From NCBI RefSeq assembly GCF_947500655.1, contig NZ_CANMSK010000003.1, positions 209,972 through 273,971 on the forward strand: a stretch of DNA of 64,000 nucleotides, given 5' to 3'. This DNA comes from an uncultured Psychrosphaera sp. (GTDB lineage: Bacteria; Pseudomonadota; Gammaproteobacteria; Enterobacterales; Alteromonadaceae). A program made the position numbers and the translations under genes. Position 1 is the stretch's first letter, and each line of letters opens with the position of its first letter. Of this stretch, positions 1-9,784 are shown in pieces. The notes under the pieces were generated by a model. The model was not told the DNA's origin. It made no database searches and saw only the letters and a list, made by a program, of their open reading frames with translations.

Positions 1-440
1 ATACATTTAAAACCCCCAAACGCCGCATGGAGCAAATATACAGCCAACATGACATTACTATTTATGACGATTTTGCCCATCACCCCACCGCTATTGCAAC
101 AACACTAGCAGGATTACGTAATAAAGTAGGAAACAGCCGAATTATTGCGGTATTAGAACCGCGTTCTAATACAATGAAAATGGGAATACATAAAGATACC
201 TTGGCCGATTCATGGCAAGAAGCGGATAAAATATTTTTATGTCAAAACCCACAACAAAATTGGCATTTAACTGAAGATAATAAGTTAATTGTATTAGATG
301 ATGTGGAACAAATTGTTAGTCAGCTTGTTGATATTTGCGCACCGAATGACCATATAGTCATTATGAGCAATGGCGGTTTTAATGGTATACATATTAAATT
401 AACCGATGCGATTAATCGTAAATTTAACAAACCAGCTTAA
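1..440 (+). CDS. mpl: UDP-N-acetylmuramate:L-alanyl-gamma-D-glutamyl-meso-DAP ligase, C-terminal part
   Basis: The gene runs in from the left edge; the open frame begins at base 3 and about the last 145 codons are present. Mpl ligates recycled murein tripeptide to UDP-MurNAc in the cytoplasm. The visible part is the C-terminal Mur-ligase domain, with the [10 protein letters not shown] motif near the start and an ARE-type loop PRSNTMKMG. An in-frame ATG at 27 is internal, because the preceding codons (TFKTPKRR) match the conserved KRR stretch of the family. The next gene starts 29 bases after the stop, so co-transcription with ubiX is likely. Confidence 0.93.
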   Translation, partial: TFKTPKRRMEQIYSQHDITIYDDFAHHPTAIATTLAGLRNKVGNSRIIAVLEPRSNTMKMGIHKDTLADSWQEADKIFLCQNPQQNWHLTEDNKLIVLDDVEQIVSQLVDICAPNDHIVIMSNGGFNGIHIKLTDAINRKFNKPA

Positions 441-469
441 CCTATAAAGTAACCTTAAAGGCTTATTTA

Positions 470-1108
470 ATGTCCATAATTGACAGTGAAAACAATTTTG
501 CAGGCCAGATTACTATTGGTATCACAGGTGCGTCCGGCACTCCTTACGCAGTTGAATTAATTAAGCAATTGGTTAACAACAACATTCAAGTATTTGTGAT
601 TATTTCTTCTGCTGCTCGTGTGGTATTTAAAACGGAAGCTGACATTGATGTGCCGGGACATCCACAAAAAGCCACTGAGTTTTTCACCGATTTTTTTAAT
701 GCTAAGCCTCAACAGATCACGGTATTTGGCAAAGACGAATGGTTCTCGCCAGTTGCATCAGGTTCAGCTGCACCTAAGCAAATGGTTGTTATTCCTTGCT
801 CAACCGGCACACTTTCTTCTATTGCGGTTGGTGCATCAGATAACTTATTAGAACGCGCTGCCGATGTAGTTATAAAAGAGCGTGGGCAACTAATTATAGT
901 GCCTAGAGAAACACCATTTTCCTCTATTCATTTGGAAAACATGTTAAAACTTTCTAACTTAGGCGTGACTATCATGCCTGCGGCTCCAGGGTTTTACCAT
1001 CAACCAAAATCAATCGAAGACTTAGTGCAATTTATGGTTGCCCGAGTGTTAGACCACTTACAAATAAATCAACAAATAGTGCCTCGCTGGGGCTATACAA
1101 AATCTTAA
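470..1108 (+). CDS. ubiX: Flavin prenyltransferase UbiX
   Basis: UbiX makes prenylated FMN, the cofactor of the UbiD decarboxylase in ubiquinone synthesis. The flavin-binding [11 protein letters not shown] motif lies at residues 17-27. Further conserved blocks are [18 protein letters not shown] and [14 protein letters not shown], ending in the typical [11 protein letters not shown] stretch. At 212 residues it is slightly longer than the usual 190-210. It sits between mpl and an ABC exporter pair, and an mpl-ubiX neighbourhood is common in gammaproteobacteria. Confidence 0.95.
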   Translation: MSIIDSENNFAGQITIGITGASGTPYAVELIKQLVNNNIQVFVIISSAARVVFKTEADIDVPGHPQKATEFFTDFFNAKPQQITVFGKDEWFSPVASGSAAPKQMVVIPCSTGTLSSIAVGASDNLLERAADVVIKERGQLIIVPRETPFSSIHLENMLKLSNLGVTIMPAAPGFYHQPKSIEDLVQFMVARVLDHLQINQQIVPRWGYTKS

Positions 1109-1117
1109 GAGGCTATT

Positions 1118-2104
1118 ATGAACACCTTAGAGCCGACTATTAATGGTAAAAAAACAGCTATGAATGCCATAGAAATTACAGATCTAAAAAAAACCTACCA
1201 ATCAAAATCAAGAACCGTTGAAGCGTTAAAAGGAATTTCTTTAAACGTGGCACAAGGTGACTTTTTTGCCTTACTTGGTCCAAACGGCGCTGGTAAGTCG
1301 ACCACTATCGGCATCATTAGCTCTTTAGTAAACAAGACATCAGGCACAGTAAAAGTGTTTGGTTACGATATCGACTCTGATATAGAAGCGGCAAAGTCGC
1401 AAATTGGTTTGGTTCCTCAAGAATTTAACTTCAATATGTTTGAAACTGTATTACAAATAGTACTAAACCAGGCTGGTTATTACGGAGTGGAACGTTCTGA
1501 GGCATTAAAACGTGCTGAGAAATATTTAAAACAAACTGACTTATGGGAAAAACGCAATGCCCGTGGTCGTGAATTATCTGGCGGCATGAAACGCCGTTTA
1601 ATGATCGCTCGTGCTCTAATGCATGAACCAAAGATTTTGATTTTGGATGAGCCAACCGCTGGCGTAGACATTGAAATTCGACGTGGTATGTGGGAGTTCT
1701 TAAAAGACTTAAATGCCCAAGGTATAACCATTATTTTAACTACGCATTATCTTGAAGAAGCTGAGATGTTATGTCGTAACATTGCCATTATCGACAACGG
1801 TAAAATTGGTAAAAATACCAATATGAAATCCTTGTTAGCCACATTAAATGTGGAAACATTTGTATTAGACACTAGCCCTTTTAAAGGCTCACCAGATTTA
1901 GCTGAATATCATCATCAAATTGTGGATGATCATACTATTGAAGTTGAAGTGAAAAAAGGACAAGGCTTAAACGCCATATTTAAACAATTGGATACACAAG
2001 ATATTCAAGTATTAAGTATGCGTAATAAAGCCAACCGGTTAGAAGAATTGTTTGTCCGATTAGTAGAAGAAGGCAAGTCTAACCAAGCCAAAGGAGATAA
2101 ATAA
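1118..2104 (+). CDS. yadG: ABC-2 type exporter ATP-binding protein, YadG-like
   Basis: This is the ATPase subunit of a two-gene ABC-2 exporter of unknown substrate. Walker A GPNGAGKS lies at residues 54-61, the signature is LSGGMKRR and Walker B is ILILDEPTAGVD, followed by the switch His in TTHYLEEAE. The sequence closely resembles E. coli YadG (for example IGIISSLVNKTSG and LVPQEFNFN). The start at 1118 has an AAGAGG ribosome-binding site. An internal ATG at 1160 would match the E. coli N-terminus better but has no clear site. The permease gene follows after one base. Confidence 0.92.
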   Translation: MNTLEPTINGKKTAMNAIEITDLKKTYQSKSRTVEALKGISLNVAQGDFFALLGPNGAGKSTTIGIISSLVNKTSGTVKVFGYDIDSDIEAAKSQIGLVPQEFNFNMFETVLQIVLNQAGYYGVERSEALKRAEKYLKQTDLWEKRNARGRELSGGMKRRLMIARALMHEPKILILDEPTAGVDIEIRRGMWEFLKDLNAQGITIILTTHYLEEAEMLCRNIAIIDNGKIGKNTNMKSLLATLNVETFVLDTSPFKGSPDLAEYHHQIVDDHTIEVEVKKGQGLNAIFKQLDTQDIQVLSMRNKANRLEELFVRLVEEGKSNQAKGDK

Positions 2105-2105
2105 T

Positions 2106-2873
2106 ATGTTGTCATATTCAGTCGCATTAAAAGCTATTCTTACTAAAGAATGTAATCGTTTCCTAAGAATTTGGGTACAAACCCTAGTGCCGCCAGCAAT
2201 TACCATGACATTATATTTTGTCATTTTTGGTAATTTGGTTGGTTCTCGCATTGGTGAAATGGGTGGCTTTGATTATATGTCGTTCATTGTACCTGGCTTA
2301 ATTATGATGTCAGTCATCACTAACTCGTACTCCAATGTAGCAAGCTCATTTTATAGCGCTAAGTTCCAACGCAACATTGAAGAGTTGCTGGTAGCGCCGG
2401 TTCCTAACTACATTATCATTTTAGGCTATATTGGCGGAGGCATGTTACGCGGTTTATTAGTTGGACTTATTGTCACTTGTGTTTCTATGTTATTTGTTGA
2501 TATTCAAATCCACAGCTACACCATACTTATTTTCACTGTGTTATTAACTTCTATGGTGTTTTCATTGGCTGGCTTAATAAACGCTATTTTTGCTAATAGC
2601 TTTGATGATATCTCTATTATTCCCACCTTTATTTTAACGCCGTTAACGTATCTTGGTGGAGTGTTTTATAGCCTTACATTGTTACCTGAGATTTGGCAGG
2701 ATATTTCTAAAATAAACCCAATCGTATATATGGTTAATGCATTTCGTTATGGATTTTTAGGCGTATCGGACGTAGACTTAACTTTTGCCGTTGTCATGAT
2801 CATTGGTTTTACTGTTATCTTCTTTGCGCTTGCTCTTTATTTAATCAATAAAGGTATTGGTATTCGCTCTTAA
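2106..2873 (+). CDS. yadH: ABC-2 type exporter permease, YadH-like
   Basis: A 255-residue polytopic protein with six predicted membrane segments and the ABC-2 permease loop NIEELLVAPVPNYIIILGYIGGG. It matches the size and motifs of YadH. It starts one base after the yadG stop and should form the membrane channel of the same inner-membrane exporter. A hairpin 28 bases after the stop probably ends this transcript. Confidence 0.92.
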   Translation: MLSYSVALKAILTKECNRFLRIWVQTLVPPAITMTLYFVIFGNLVGSRIGEMGGFDYMSFIVPGLIMMSVITNSYSNVASSFYSAKFQRNIEELLVAPVPNYIIILGYIGGGMLRGLLVGLIVTCVSMLFVDIQIHSYTILIFTVLLTSMVFSLAGLINAIFANSFDDISIIPTFILTPLTYLGGVFYSLTLLPEIWQDISKINPIVYMVNAFRYGFLGVSDVDLTFAVVMIIGFTVIFFALALYLINKGIGIRS

Positions 2874-2901
2874 ATAGTGAAAACACAATAAAATATCATT
2901 T

Positions 2902-2946
2902 AGAGTGTAATTATTTAAAAAAAATTACACTCTCTCCTGCTTTTTT
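2902..2946 (+). terminator. Terminator-like hairpin after yadH
   Basis: An 11-bp perfect stem (2902-2912 with 2923-2933) has a ten-base A-rich loop and is followed by a short gap and TTTTTT. It lies just behind yadH, so it is a likely intrinsic terminator. The gap between stem and T-run makes it less than canonical. Confidence 0.6.
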
Positions 2947-3143
2947 CTAAATATGTGCTTTACTTGTTGATACATAACAATATATTGCCAGTATAAATTT
3001 ATCTATGTTAATTTTAATGGCATTAGTAGCACAATTAACTACTAATCAGCACAATAAAGACTACTGTAGACAATAAAGAATTTTAGTTCTGTGCCGATAT
3101 TTGTGTTGTTAAACGGTTATTTTTATTATTTTGAGGGTGTCGA

Positions 3144-4766
3144 GTGAACAAATTTAAAAATTTAAGTGTATTTATTAAAATTAATGTCATTACTGTTATC
3201 GCTATGTTCGCGTTAATAGTGGTATTAATCTTAAATGCATCAGCTATCAGTGAAAATAATAAAAGTTTAGATGAACTCAAAGATAAACGTTATCTTATTG
3301 CTCAGTATTCAACAGCCAATTCTTTTATTATCAACCGCATCGATGAACTCTACACTCAAGCTGTATCATTTGGTGATGAAGATCTAATCACTGCAGCTGG
3401 CGAACAATACAATCTATTAATCAACAATATTGAAAAAATTGAAGCACTCGACAATGCCTCTAACACTAAACTACTTGAAAAATTTAAAGCCGACCTTAAT
3501 AGTTATAATCAAACTGCAGTTGAAATCGTAAAAGGCTTTATTAATGAATCATTAGATTTTTCAATTATCCAAGAAAAATCAAAAATTAAAGCTGACTTAT
3601 ACGGAAGCATTAATACAGCGTTAGACGAATATAAAATGAATTCTGACGACCTATATTCAAAAATGGCTAACGACGCTAAAACTCGCTCTCAAAATGCAAT
3701 TAATAACAGTCTTATTATTTCAATCACACTTACCATACTAATTATCATATTAGGCTATGTTATTGGTGCTAACATCCGGAAAGCGGCATCAGATGCAGCT
3801 TGCACATTAGGTGAATTGGCTAACGGCGATGGTGACTTAAAGTCTCGTTTGAATGTAGAAAGTGAAGATGAAATTGGTCAACTAGCGAAAAACTTTAATA
3901 AGTTCATGGAGCTATTACGCGGTGCGATTAGTGATGTTATGTCGGTTGTTCAGCCGTTACTTGATAACTCAACTCGCCTTATCCAACGCATGGAAACTGC
4001 TGAAGCATCTATGCATAAACAAAGCGAAGACTCAGAGCTTGTAAGCCAATCAATGCAAGAGATGCATCATAGCGTAAATGAAATATCTAATTCTGCTGCA
4101 TTAGCATCGCAAGCAACAAGCGATGCTGAAATAGAAGCGCAACAAAGTTTAGAGATTTTAAGTAAGTCGATGGCTGCATCGCAAGCATTAAATATTGAAA
4201 TCAAAGGTGCATCATCTGTTATTCACAAACTTGCAGAAGATACTCAAAACGTAAATACAATATTAGATGTGATCACAGCTATTGCGGCGCAAACTAACTT
4301 ATTAGCACTTAATGCAGCAATTGAAGCGGCACGTGCTGGTGAACATGGACGAGGTTTTGCGGTTGTTGCTGATGAAGTTCGAGGTTTAGCTTCAAGAACA
4401 TCTAAATCGACTACTGAAATTCGTGAATTATTAACCGCATTAACAGAAGCTGCAACTGCATCGGTTGATTCTATGGAAAGCGCAAGTGCTCAAGCAGAAC
4501 GCAATGAAGAATACGCGGCCCAAACTGGTGAGTCTGTTCAAAAAATTGCAGAGCACATTAATACAATCAATGGCATGAACACACAAGTAGCTACCGCAAC
4601 TGAAGAACAAACAGCTGTAGCGACGACCGTTATTGAAAATGTAAACGATATGAATACATCTATTAGCTCAACATTAGAAGCTTTAGGTGGTATCAGAGAT
4701 GTATCAAGTAACTTACATACATTGTCGGATGACTTGTTAGAAGCCGCGTCTAAATTTAAACTGTAG
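3144..4766 (+). CDS. Methyl-accepting chemotaxis protein
   Basis: A 540-residue chemoreceptor. A first membrane helix spans about residues 12-34, followed by a helical periplasmic ligand domain (about 35-188) and a second membrane helix at about 190-211. Then come a HAMP domain and a long cytoplasmic coiled coil with the conserved tip [20 protein letters not shown] near residue 383. It signals through CheW/CheA. The start is GTG with TTGAGGG upstream. The ligand domain is not recognisable, so the stimulus is unknown. There is no C-terminal CheR-tether pentapeptide; the protein ends SKFKL. It is a single-gene unit. Confidence 0.95.
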   Translation: MNKFKNLSVFIKINVITVIAMFALIVVLILNASAISENNKSLDELKDKRYLIAQYSTANSFIINRIDELYTQAVSFGDEDLITAAGEQYNLLINNIEKIEALDNASNTKLLEKFKADLNSYNQTAVEIVKGFINESLDFSIIQEKSKIKADLYGSINTALDEYKMNSDDLYSKMANDAKTRSQNAINNSLIISITLTILIIILGYVIGANIRKAASDAACTLGELANGDGDLKSRLNVESEDEIGQLAKNFNKFMELLRGAISDVMSVVQPLLDNSTRLIQRMETAEASMHKQSEDSELVSQSMQEMHHSVNEISNSAALASQATSDAEIEAQQSLEILSKSMAASQALNIEIKGASSVIHKLAEDTQNVNTILDVITAIAAQTNLLALNAAIEAARAGEHGRGFAVVADEVRGLASRTSKSTTEIRELLTALTEAATASVDSMESASAQAERNEEYAAQTGESVQKIAEHINTINGMNTQVATATEEQTAVATTVIENVNDMNTSISSTLEALGGIRDVSSNLHTLSDDLLEAASKFKL

Positions 4767-4807
4767 CAAGTACTCTCTGTTAAGTTAAAGAAATAGCTTA
4801 TTCAATG

Positions 4808-4832
4808 AAAGACCACTTATGTGGTCTTTTTT
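4808..4832 (+). terminator. Rho-independent terminator after the chemoreceptor gene
   Basis: A 9-bp perfect stem AAAGACCAC/GTGGTCTTT with a TTAT loop leads straight into a T-run, 41 bases after the stop codon. Confidence 0.9.
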
Positions 4833-4881
4833 ATGCTTAGAAATTATATATACCGATGTAAGCAAGTATTGAATTTAACGT

Positions 4882-4911
4882 TTGATGCTCACTAAAGTAA
4901 TTTGCTAGAAT
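4882..4911 (+). promoter_or_regulatory. Putative sigma-70 promoter of purC
   Basis: TTGATG (4882-4887) and TAGAAT (4906-4911) are separated by 18 bases, with a TG dinucleotide one base before the -10 box. The -10 lies 45 bases before the purC ATG. AACGTTTGATG overlapping the -35 resembles half of a PurR operator, which would fit a purine gene, but the other half is degenerate. Confidence 0.45.
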
Positions 4912-4956
4912 CCCCTGCATTAAACATCCCGCATATTTATCACATTAGGAAGCCCA

Positions 4957-6060
4957 ATGAGCTTAGCTAACTCGGTTTTAGCCGTAAATAACGACCTACC
5001 AATCATTACAGACCAAAAAGTTCATAGTGGCAAAGTTCGATCCGTGTACTGGTTAACAGCTGCGGATAGCAAACGACTGATTGAAAAAAATGGCTATAAC
5101 GTCCAATCTGACGCGCCATTAGCAATTATGGTGATAAGTGACCGTATCTCTGCATTTGATTGTATTTGGCATGGTGAGGGCGGAATTAAAGGCGTTCCAG
5201 GTAAAGGCGCAGCGTTAAATGCCGTATCTAATCACTGGTTTAAAATGTTTAAAGATAATGGTTTAGCCGACAGTCATATTTTAGATATTCCACATCCTTT
5301 TGTTTGGATAGTGCAAAAAGCCAAACCGGTAATGATAGAAGCGATTGCTCGTCAATATATTACAGGTTCTATGTGGCGTAGTTATGAAAAAGGTGAACGC
5401 GAGTTTTGTGGCATTCAACTACCTGAAGGCTTAACTAAAGATCAAAAGTTAGATGACATTCTAATTACGCCGTCAACAAAAGGCATATTAAAAGGTATTC
5501 CTAATGTGCCAGAAGTGGATGATGTAAATATAAGCCGTCAGGATATTAGCAATAATTTCAAAGCTTTCAATTTCTTAAACACAGCTGATGTTGATAAATA
5601 CGAAGTATTATTGAAACAAGGGTTTAATTTAATCAGTGGTGCGTTAGCTGAATTAGATCAAGTCTTTGTAGATACCAAGTTTGAGTTTGGTTATGTAAAA
5701 GATGCAGCGGGTAATGACAAACTAATATATATGGATGAAGTCGGCACACCAGACTCATCAAGAATTTGGGACGGCCCTAATTTTAGAAATGGTAAAGTGG
5801 TTGAAAACTCGAAAGAAGGGTTTAGACAGATGCTGTTAAACCACTTCCCTGATCCAGATATTCTGTTAAACAAAAACAGAATGCAGGAACGTGAAGCGTT
5901 AGCACGTGATAATGCATTACCTGAAGAAGTAATAATGGACATATCGTCAACCTATATCAATATTGCTGAAAAGATCACAGGTAGCAAAATTGTATTATCT
6001 GACAATCCAAAACAAGAAGTGATTGATGTATTAGCAGAGCGCTTTCAATTAATAAAATAA
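4957..6060 (+). CDS. purC: Phosphoribosylaminoimidazole-succinocarboxamide synthase (long type)
   Basis: SAICAR synthetase, which joins aspartate to CAIR in de novo purine synthesis. The 367-residue length matches the long form found in Vibrio, Shewanella and relatives rather than the E. coli enzyme of about 237. Recognisable blocks are the N-terminal KVRSVYWL, the [25 protein letters not shown] region, the [11 protein letters not shown] motif and the nucleotide-site stretch [18 protein letters not shown] precedes the ATG. It is monocistronic between two terminators. Confidence 0.95.
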   Translation: MSLANSVLAVNNDLPIITDQKVHSGKVRSVYWLTAADSKRLIEKNGYNVQSDAPLAIMVISDRISAFDCIWHGEGGIKGVPGKGAALNAVSNHWFKMFKDNGLADSHILDIPHPFVWIVQKAKPVMIEAIARQYITGSMWRSYEKGEREFCGIQLPEGLTKDQKLDDILITPSTKGILKGIPNVPEVDDVNISRQDISNNFKAFNFLNTADVDKYEVLLKQGFNLISGALAELDQVFVDTKFEFGYVKDAAGNDKLIYMDEVGTPDSSRIWDGPNFRNGKVVENSKEGFRQMLLNHFPDPDILLNKNRMQEREALARDNALPEEVIMDISSTYINIAEKITGSKIVLSDNPKQEVIDVLAERFQLIK

Positions 6061-6127
6061 ACTATGCCTAATATTTGTCGTTTAAATAGGTAACTCCTTA
6101 AAACGACAAATTTTAAACAATAAAAAA

Positions 6128-6150
6128 GGATGCTATTAGCATCCCTTTTT
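6128..6150. terminator. Bidirectional terminator between purC and the DUF3718 gene
   Basis: Stem GGATGC/GCATCC with a five-base loop, flanked by an A-run on one side and a T-run on the other, between two convergent genes. Confidence 0.85.
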
Positions 6151-6166
6151 TATCTATTTCTAGTTC

Positions 6167-6535
6167 TTATCGAGAAGCGATAGAGCTAGCAATTGAAGAA
6201 TCTGCATGGCCACTTGTGTTAGCCCAATCTAAATCACCAGAAGCTGCAAAATGAGAAGCTGGCATACGCTTAACAATATAGCTACCAACACTTTCAGCTT
6301 TGTTTGTCATAGCATAACGAACTAAGTTTTCGCCACCACAAGAAATACCAGTATAAATATCACGTAATTTCATACCTGATTCTTTTAATTTTTTACGAAA
6401 ACGAGATTTATTATCTGCTGCTACGTTTTCACAAATACCATTTAACGCATCTGCGCCCGCTGCTTGAGCTGTGTGAGTGAAAGAAGCTGATGCAAATCCA
6501 ATTACTAAAGTTAATGCTGTGATTAATGTTTTCAT
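6167..6535 (-). CDS. Small exported DUF3718-family protein
   Basis: A 122-residue protein with a clear signal peptide (cleavage after AQA, about residue 25). The body contains ICENVAADNKSRFRKKLKE, LRDIYTGISCGGENLVRYA and two cysteines, the pattern I know for DUF3718 proteins of Alteromonadales and Vibrionaceae. The two cysteines could form one periplasmic disulfide. Function is unknown. The last 40 residues are Ser/Ala-rich and probably disordered. It is monocistronic and shares the terminator with purC. Confidence 0.75.
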   Translation of the reverse strand: MKTLITALTLVIGFASASFTHTAQAAGADALNGICENVAADNKSRFRKKLKESGMKLRDIYTGISCGGENLVRYAMTNKAESVGSYIVKRMPASHFAASGDLDWANTSGHADSSIASSIASR

Positions 6536-6706
6536 CTTAAATCCCGTTTAATAAATTATTTAATTAGTGTTTAATAAATCTGATGTGTGCATTGTATTGA
6601 TCAGCCTACAAAACGAACATAGGGAATCCCCTTATTTTGTTGTTTTAGATCAAATTTATTTAAAATTTTATGCGTTACTCTTTATTTTCTAACATAATTT
6701 ATTTTT

Positions 6707-7600
6707 TTACTTTCTCACAACTGAAACGGGATCTAAGTGAATTAATATATCTGAATATGGGTATGCATCTTCCAAAGCGGCTTCTACATTATCGCTCACA
6801 TCATGAGCATCCAGTAATATCAGATTATCATCTAACTCAAGGTGCATTTGAATAAATACTGTACCACCGGATTGGCGAGTACGAATATCATGAACCCCTT
6901 TTACTAGTGGAATATTTTTAGCGATATGTATGATCTTTTGCTCGTCTTCACTTGGTAACTCTTTATCCATTAATGATTGAACCGATTCTTTACCCACTAA
7001 ATACGCACCGTAAAATAAGTATCCTGCAATACAAATAGCAATCCATGAATCAATAGAGGCATAACCCAATTGAGTTAAATACAAAGCAACCAGAACGCCT
7101 ACATTCATTAATAAGTCACCTTTATAATGAAGGCTGTCGGCTTTAATGGCGATAGAACTTGTACGTTTAAGTGCATAGGTTTGCACCACAACTAAAAGCA
7201 AAGTAATAAAAATACTAAAATAGATAGCCGCTAAACCTACTGAGATATTCTCAACATGATTAGGGTGAGAAAGCTGACCAACAGAATGAAATATTAATAG
7301 TAGTGCAGAGCCGGTAATAAATGCAGATTGAAATAAACCAGCTAATGACTCGGCCTTGCCATGGCCAAATCTATGATCATCATCGGCAGGTGTTAACGCA
7401 TAACGTACAGCAAAAAAATTAACAACCGAGGCTGCAATATCAAATACAGAGTCAGTTAACGAAGCTAAAATACTGGCAGAGTCGGTATTTAACCAGGCAT
7501 AACCTTTTACAAGTATCATAGAAAAGGCCGCAAAAATAGCAGCTGAGCTAGCAAAGCGAACCCAATAACTATATTCCTCGTTACCACTTTTATTTATCAT
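6707..7600 (-). CDS. fieF: Cation-efflux pump FieF-like (CDF family)
   Basis: A 297-residue inner-membrane divalent-cation/proton antiporter (Fe, Zn) of the cation diffusion facilitator family. The DDDHRFGHGKAESLAG block following transmembrane helix 2, the paired DS..D sites (TDSVFDIAASVVNF and ADSLHYKGDLLMN) and a C-terminal metal-sensing domain ending HLDP match FieF/YiiP. About six membrane segments lie in residues 12-215. The metal specificity of this copy is inferred only. Confidence 0.93.
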   Translation of the reverse strand: MINKSGNEEYSYWVRFASSAAIFAAFSMILVKGYAWLNTDSASILASLTDSVFDIAASVVNFFAVRYALTPADDDHRFGHGKAESLAGLFQSAFITGSALLLIFHSVGQLSHPNHVENISVGLAAIYFSIFITLLLVVVQTYALKRTSSIAIKADSLHYKGDLLMNVGVLVALYLTQLGYASIDSWIAICIAGYLFYGAYLVGKESVQSLMDKELPSEDEQKIIHIAKNIPLVKGVHDIRTRQSGGTVFIQMHLELDDNLILLDAHDVSDNVEAALEDAYPYSDILIHLDPVSVVRK

Positions 7601-7709
7601 CTCTTAAAACCAAGTAAAAACACATGTACTATTCATGTATTAATTGTACTCTAGCCAGCTTTTTATACCAACTTTGATAAATCCGCTAAATTTATCCAGT
7701 TTGTATTAT

Positions 7710-7763
7710 GGGCTTGTTTATCTTTCATTTTACGCAACGTTGCAAAAATGAGATAAACAGCCC
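7710..7763. repeat. Long imperfect inverted repeat (dispersed-repeat-like)
   Basis: Arms beginning GGGC and ending GCCC pair over about 19 bp with two small bulges, and the centre is the perfect palindrome GCAACGTTGC (7734-7743). It sits between divergent fieF and the aldo/keto reductase, ending 23 bases before the latter's ATG. The size and symmetry resemble REP/MITE-like units; only one copy is in the window. Confidence 0.55.
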
Positions 7764-7786
7764 CTAAATATTAAGGAATACCCTTT

Positions 7787-8764
7787 ATGCCTCATTCACG
7801 TTACCCATTATCTAAATTAATTTCACCAAACAGTTCCATTGTTTTTGGTTGTATGGGTTTAGGTGGAAGTTGGGAAAGTAACCAAATTAGTGCTGAGGAC
7901 ATTCAACATGCACATCTAGCGGTAGATGCAGCACTAGATGCTGGCATAACACTGTTTGACCATGCCGATATTTATAGCCGAGGCAAAGCAGAAAAAGTAT
8001 TTGGAGAAGTGTTAAAGCAACGCCCAGAGTTACGAGAGAAAATTAGCATTCAATCAAAATGTGGCATCCGCTTTCCCGATGAACACAACCCTCAGCAATA
8101 CGACTTTTCACCGGAGTGGATTTTACAATCTGTAGATAACAGCTTAAAGCAACTAAATACTGAGCAACTCGAGATATTACTGTTACACCGCCCAGATCCA
8201 TTAATGGAGCCTGAACTCGTTGCAGAAATATTTGATAAGTTACAAAGCTCAGGAAAGGTAAAACACTTTGGTGTATCTAACATGCAACATCACCAAATGG
8301 CGTTTTTACAAGCCTCCTTATCTGAACCTTTAGTAGTGAACCAAGTAGAGCTAAGCCTTTCTCATTTAGCCTTTATAGAAGAAGGTGTCACAACTGGAAA
8401 CTCAGGTGAGACCTTAGCCAACTATGGCGCTGGGACTTTAGAATATTGCCAATTAAATAACATCCAATTGCAATCTTGGGGAAGTTTATCGCAGGGCTTA
8501 TTTTCTGGTGCTGATGTTTCTAATCAGCCACAACATATTCAACAAACCGCCAAGTTAGTCGCTAAATTAGCGGCTGAATATCAGGTAAGTAAAGAAGCTA
8601 TCGTCTTAGCCTGGTTAATGCGACACCCCGCAAAAATCCAACCCGTTATTGGCACTACAAATCCATCAAGAATTAAAAACTGTGCCCAAGCTGCAAACAT
8701 ACAATTAACCCGTAGCCATTGGTACGAGTTGTGGTTAGCAGCAAGAGGTAAGCAACTACCTTAA
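7787..8764 (+). CDS. Aldo/keto reductase, YdhF-like
   Basis: A 325-residue NAD(P)H-dependent oxidoreductase with a TIM-barrel fold. The catalytic tetrad residues are visible: Asp in FDHADIYSRGKAE (about 58-64) with Tyr following, Lys in SKCGIR and His in LLLHRPDPLM. The YdhF-type C-terminal pattern QSWGSLSQGLFS is present. The physiological substrate is unknown. It is monocistronic, with a terminator directly after. Confidence 0.92.
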   Translation: MPHSRYPLSKLISPNSSIVFGCMGLGGSWESNQISAEDIQHAHLAVDAALDAGITLFDHADIYSRGKAEKVFGEVLKQRPELREKISIQSKCGIRFPDEHNPQQYDFSPEWILQSVDNSLKQLNTEQLEILLLHRPDPLMEPELVAEIFDKLQSSGKVKHFGVSNMQHHQMAFLQASLSEPLVVNQVELSLSHLAFIEEGVTTGNSGETLANYGAGTLEYCQLNNIQLQSWGSLSQGLFSGADVSNQPQHIQQTAKLVAKLAAEYQVSKEAIVLAWLMRHPAKIQPVIGTTNPSRIKNCAQAANIQLTRSHWYELWLAARGKQLP

Positions 8765-8783
8765 CTTCTGATTTGATCATAAT

Positions 8784-8806
8784 AAAAAGGCTCATTGAGC
8801 CTTTTT
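8784..8806. terminator. Bidirectional terminator, aldo/keto reductase and convergent gene
   Basis: Perfect stem AAAAAGGCTC/GAGCCTTTTT with a three-base loop, ending in T on both strands. It touches the stop codon of the convergent gene at 8805. Confidence 0.9.
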
Positions 8807-9155
8807 AAAATAACTTACGTTTACTCTCTAATGAATCAAGTACGGCTAACATAAAAGAAATTATGGCGGTTAAGTCATGGACTAGCCAATTATGGTGTAA
8901 GCCAGATTTCATAACTATAAAGCTAAACAAGACGGTCGGAACAATACAAGATATAAATTGAAACTTGGTAAATTTAAAGCCGATAAATTGAAAATATACA
9001 ATCCCAACTCCTGTCCCTACTATGGAGGAAGTTAAATACGGGAAAATATTTTGAATATTCAGTTGGATACTAGATGAAATCAGCCCAATAGAAAAAAACA
9101 CCGTAGTGAGCGTTAAAATATTAGTGACAAATCGTGCAGCAAGTTCTTTATTCAT
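8805..9155 (-). CDS. Small membrane protein of unknown function
   Basis: I do not recognise this protein. With the start at 9155 it has 116 residues and four hydrophobic segments separated by short loops. The open frame extends upstream to 9212, but a TAGG site just upstream favours the ATG at 9155 (or 9161). The only polar features are a charged C-terminus (SLESKRKLF) and HHNWLVHD between helices 3 and 4. It lies behind the GreA-like gene on the same strand with about 100 bases between them. Confidence 0.6.
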   Translation of the reverse strand: MNKELAARFVTNILTLTTVFFSIGLISSSIQLNIQNIFPYLTSSIVGTGVGIVYFQFIGFKFTKFQFISCIVPTVLFSFIVMKSGLHHNWLVHDLTAIISFMLAVLDSLESKRKLF

Positions 9156-9253
9156 ATACATACCTAAATTAATTACATTAAAACAATAAGATATTGGTGC
9201 TCGAGCATCCATCTATCCATAGTTTTTTTCAGAGCCTAGTTTTAACAAAGTAA

Positions 9254-9775
9254 CTAGGCTATTGCCACAATTTCATAATCTATTTTTTTCCCACGTAAGG
9301 TTAGTGTTATTTCATCATCTAAATATTTACCAATAACAAGTTTACCTAATGGCGATGAATCTGTGATCACGGTAATTAAATGACCGTTTTGTTTTAGCTT
9401 TAAACCGCCCATGGCAGGACCGAGTAAAAACCAAGATCCATTATTGTTTACCTTGGTTTTAGAGCTAGAGTTATCATCACTGTCATTTTTTAATTGAATT
9501 AAACTGCCAAATTCAATTGGCTTCTCTGACGTTATGATCACACCGGTTAACTTTTTCCATTGCAATAAAGCGAGTTTTAATTCAGCCACACGCTGACTTT
9601 GTCCATGAGCTAAATAAGAGGCTTCCAGTCCTACTGTATCGTATTGCGTTTCTGGTTTACTTTGCTCATGGGTTGCTAAATCTTTTGCATCATTAGCAGC
9701 ACTGGTTGCAATGCTTAATGATTTGTCTATTTCTTCTAATAAGGTATTTAGCAACTGCTGTTTATTTAGTTTCAT
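9254..9775 (-). CDS. GreA/GreB-family elongation factor-like protein
   Basis: A 173-residue protein whose C-terminal half has the GreA/GreB FKBP-like fold signature (VITDSSPLGKLVIGKYLDDEITL). The N-terminal half carries the KPETQYDTVGLEASYLAHGQ helix seen in a separate branch of Gre-like proteins. It may bind the RNA polymerase secondary channel. The usual acidic coiled-coil tip of GreA is not evident, so transcript-cleavage activity is doubtful. Its start is nine bases downstream of the preceding LysR gene's stop, so the two probably form an operon. Confidence 0.75.
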   Translation of the reverse strand: MKLNKQQLLNTLLEEIDKSLSIATSAANDAKDLATHEQSKPETQYDTVGLEASYLAHGQSQRVAELKLALLQWKKLTGVIITSEKPIEFGSLIQLKNDSDDNSSSKTKVNNNGSWFLLGPAMGGLKLKQNGHLITVITDSSPLGKLVIGKYLDDEITLTLRGKKIDYEIVAIA

Positions 9776-9784
9776 ATTTCTAAT

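Noticed and set aside
1480..1731. 83-codon minus-strand open frame inside yadG
   Set aside because: It is a shadow of the ABC ATPase coding strand, with no family match or ribosome-binding site.
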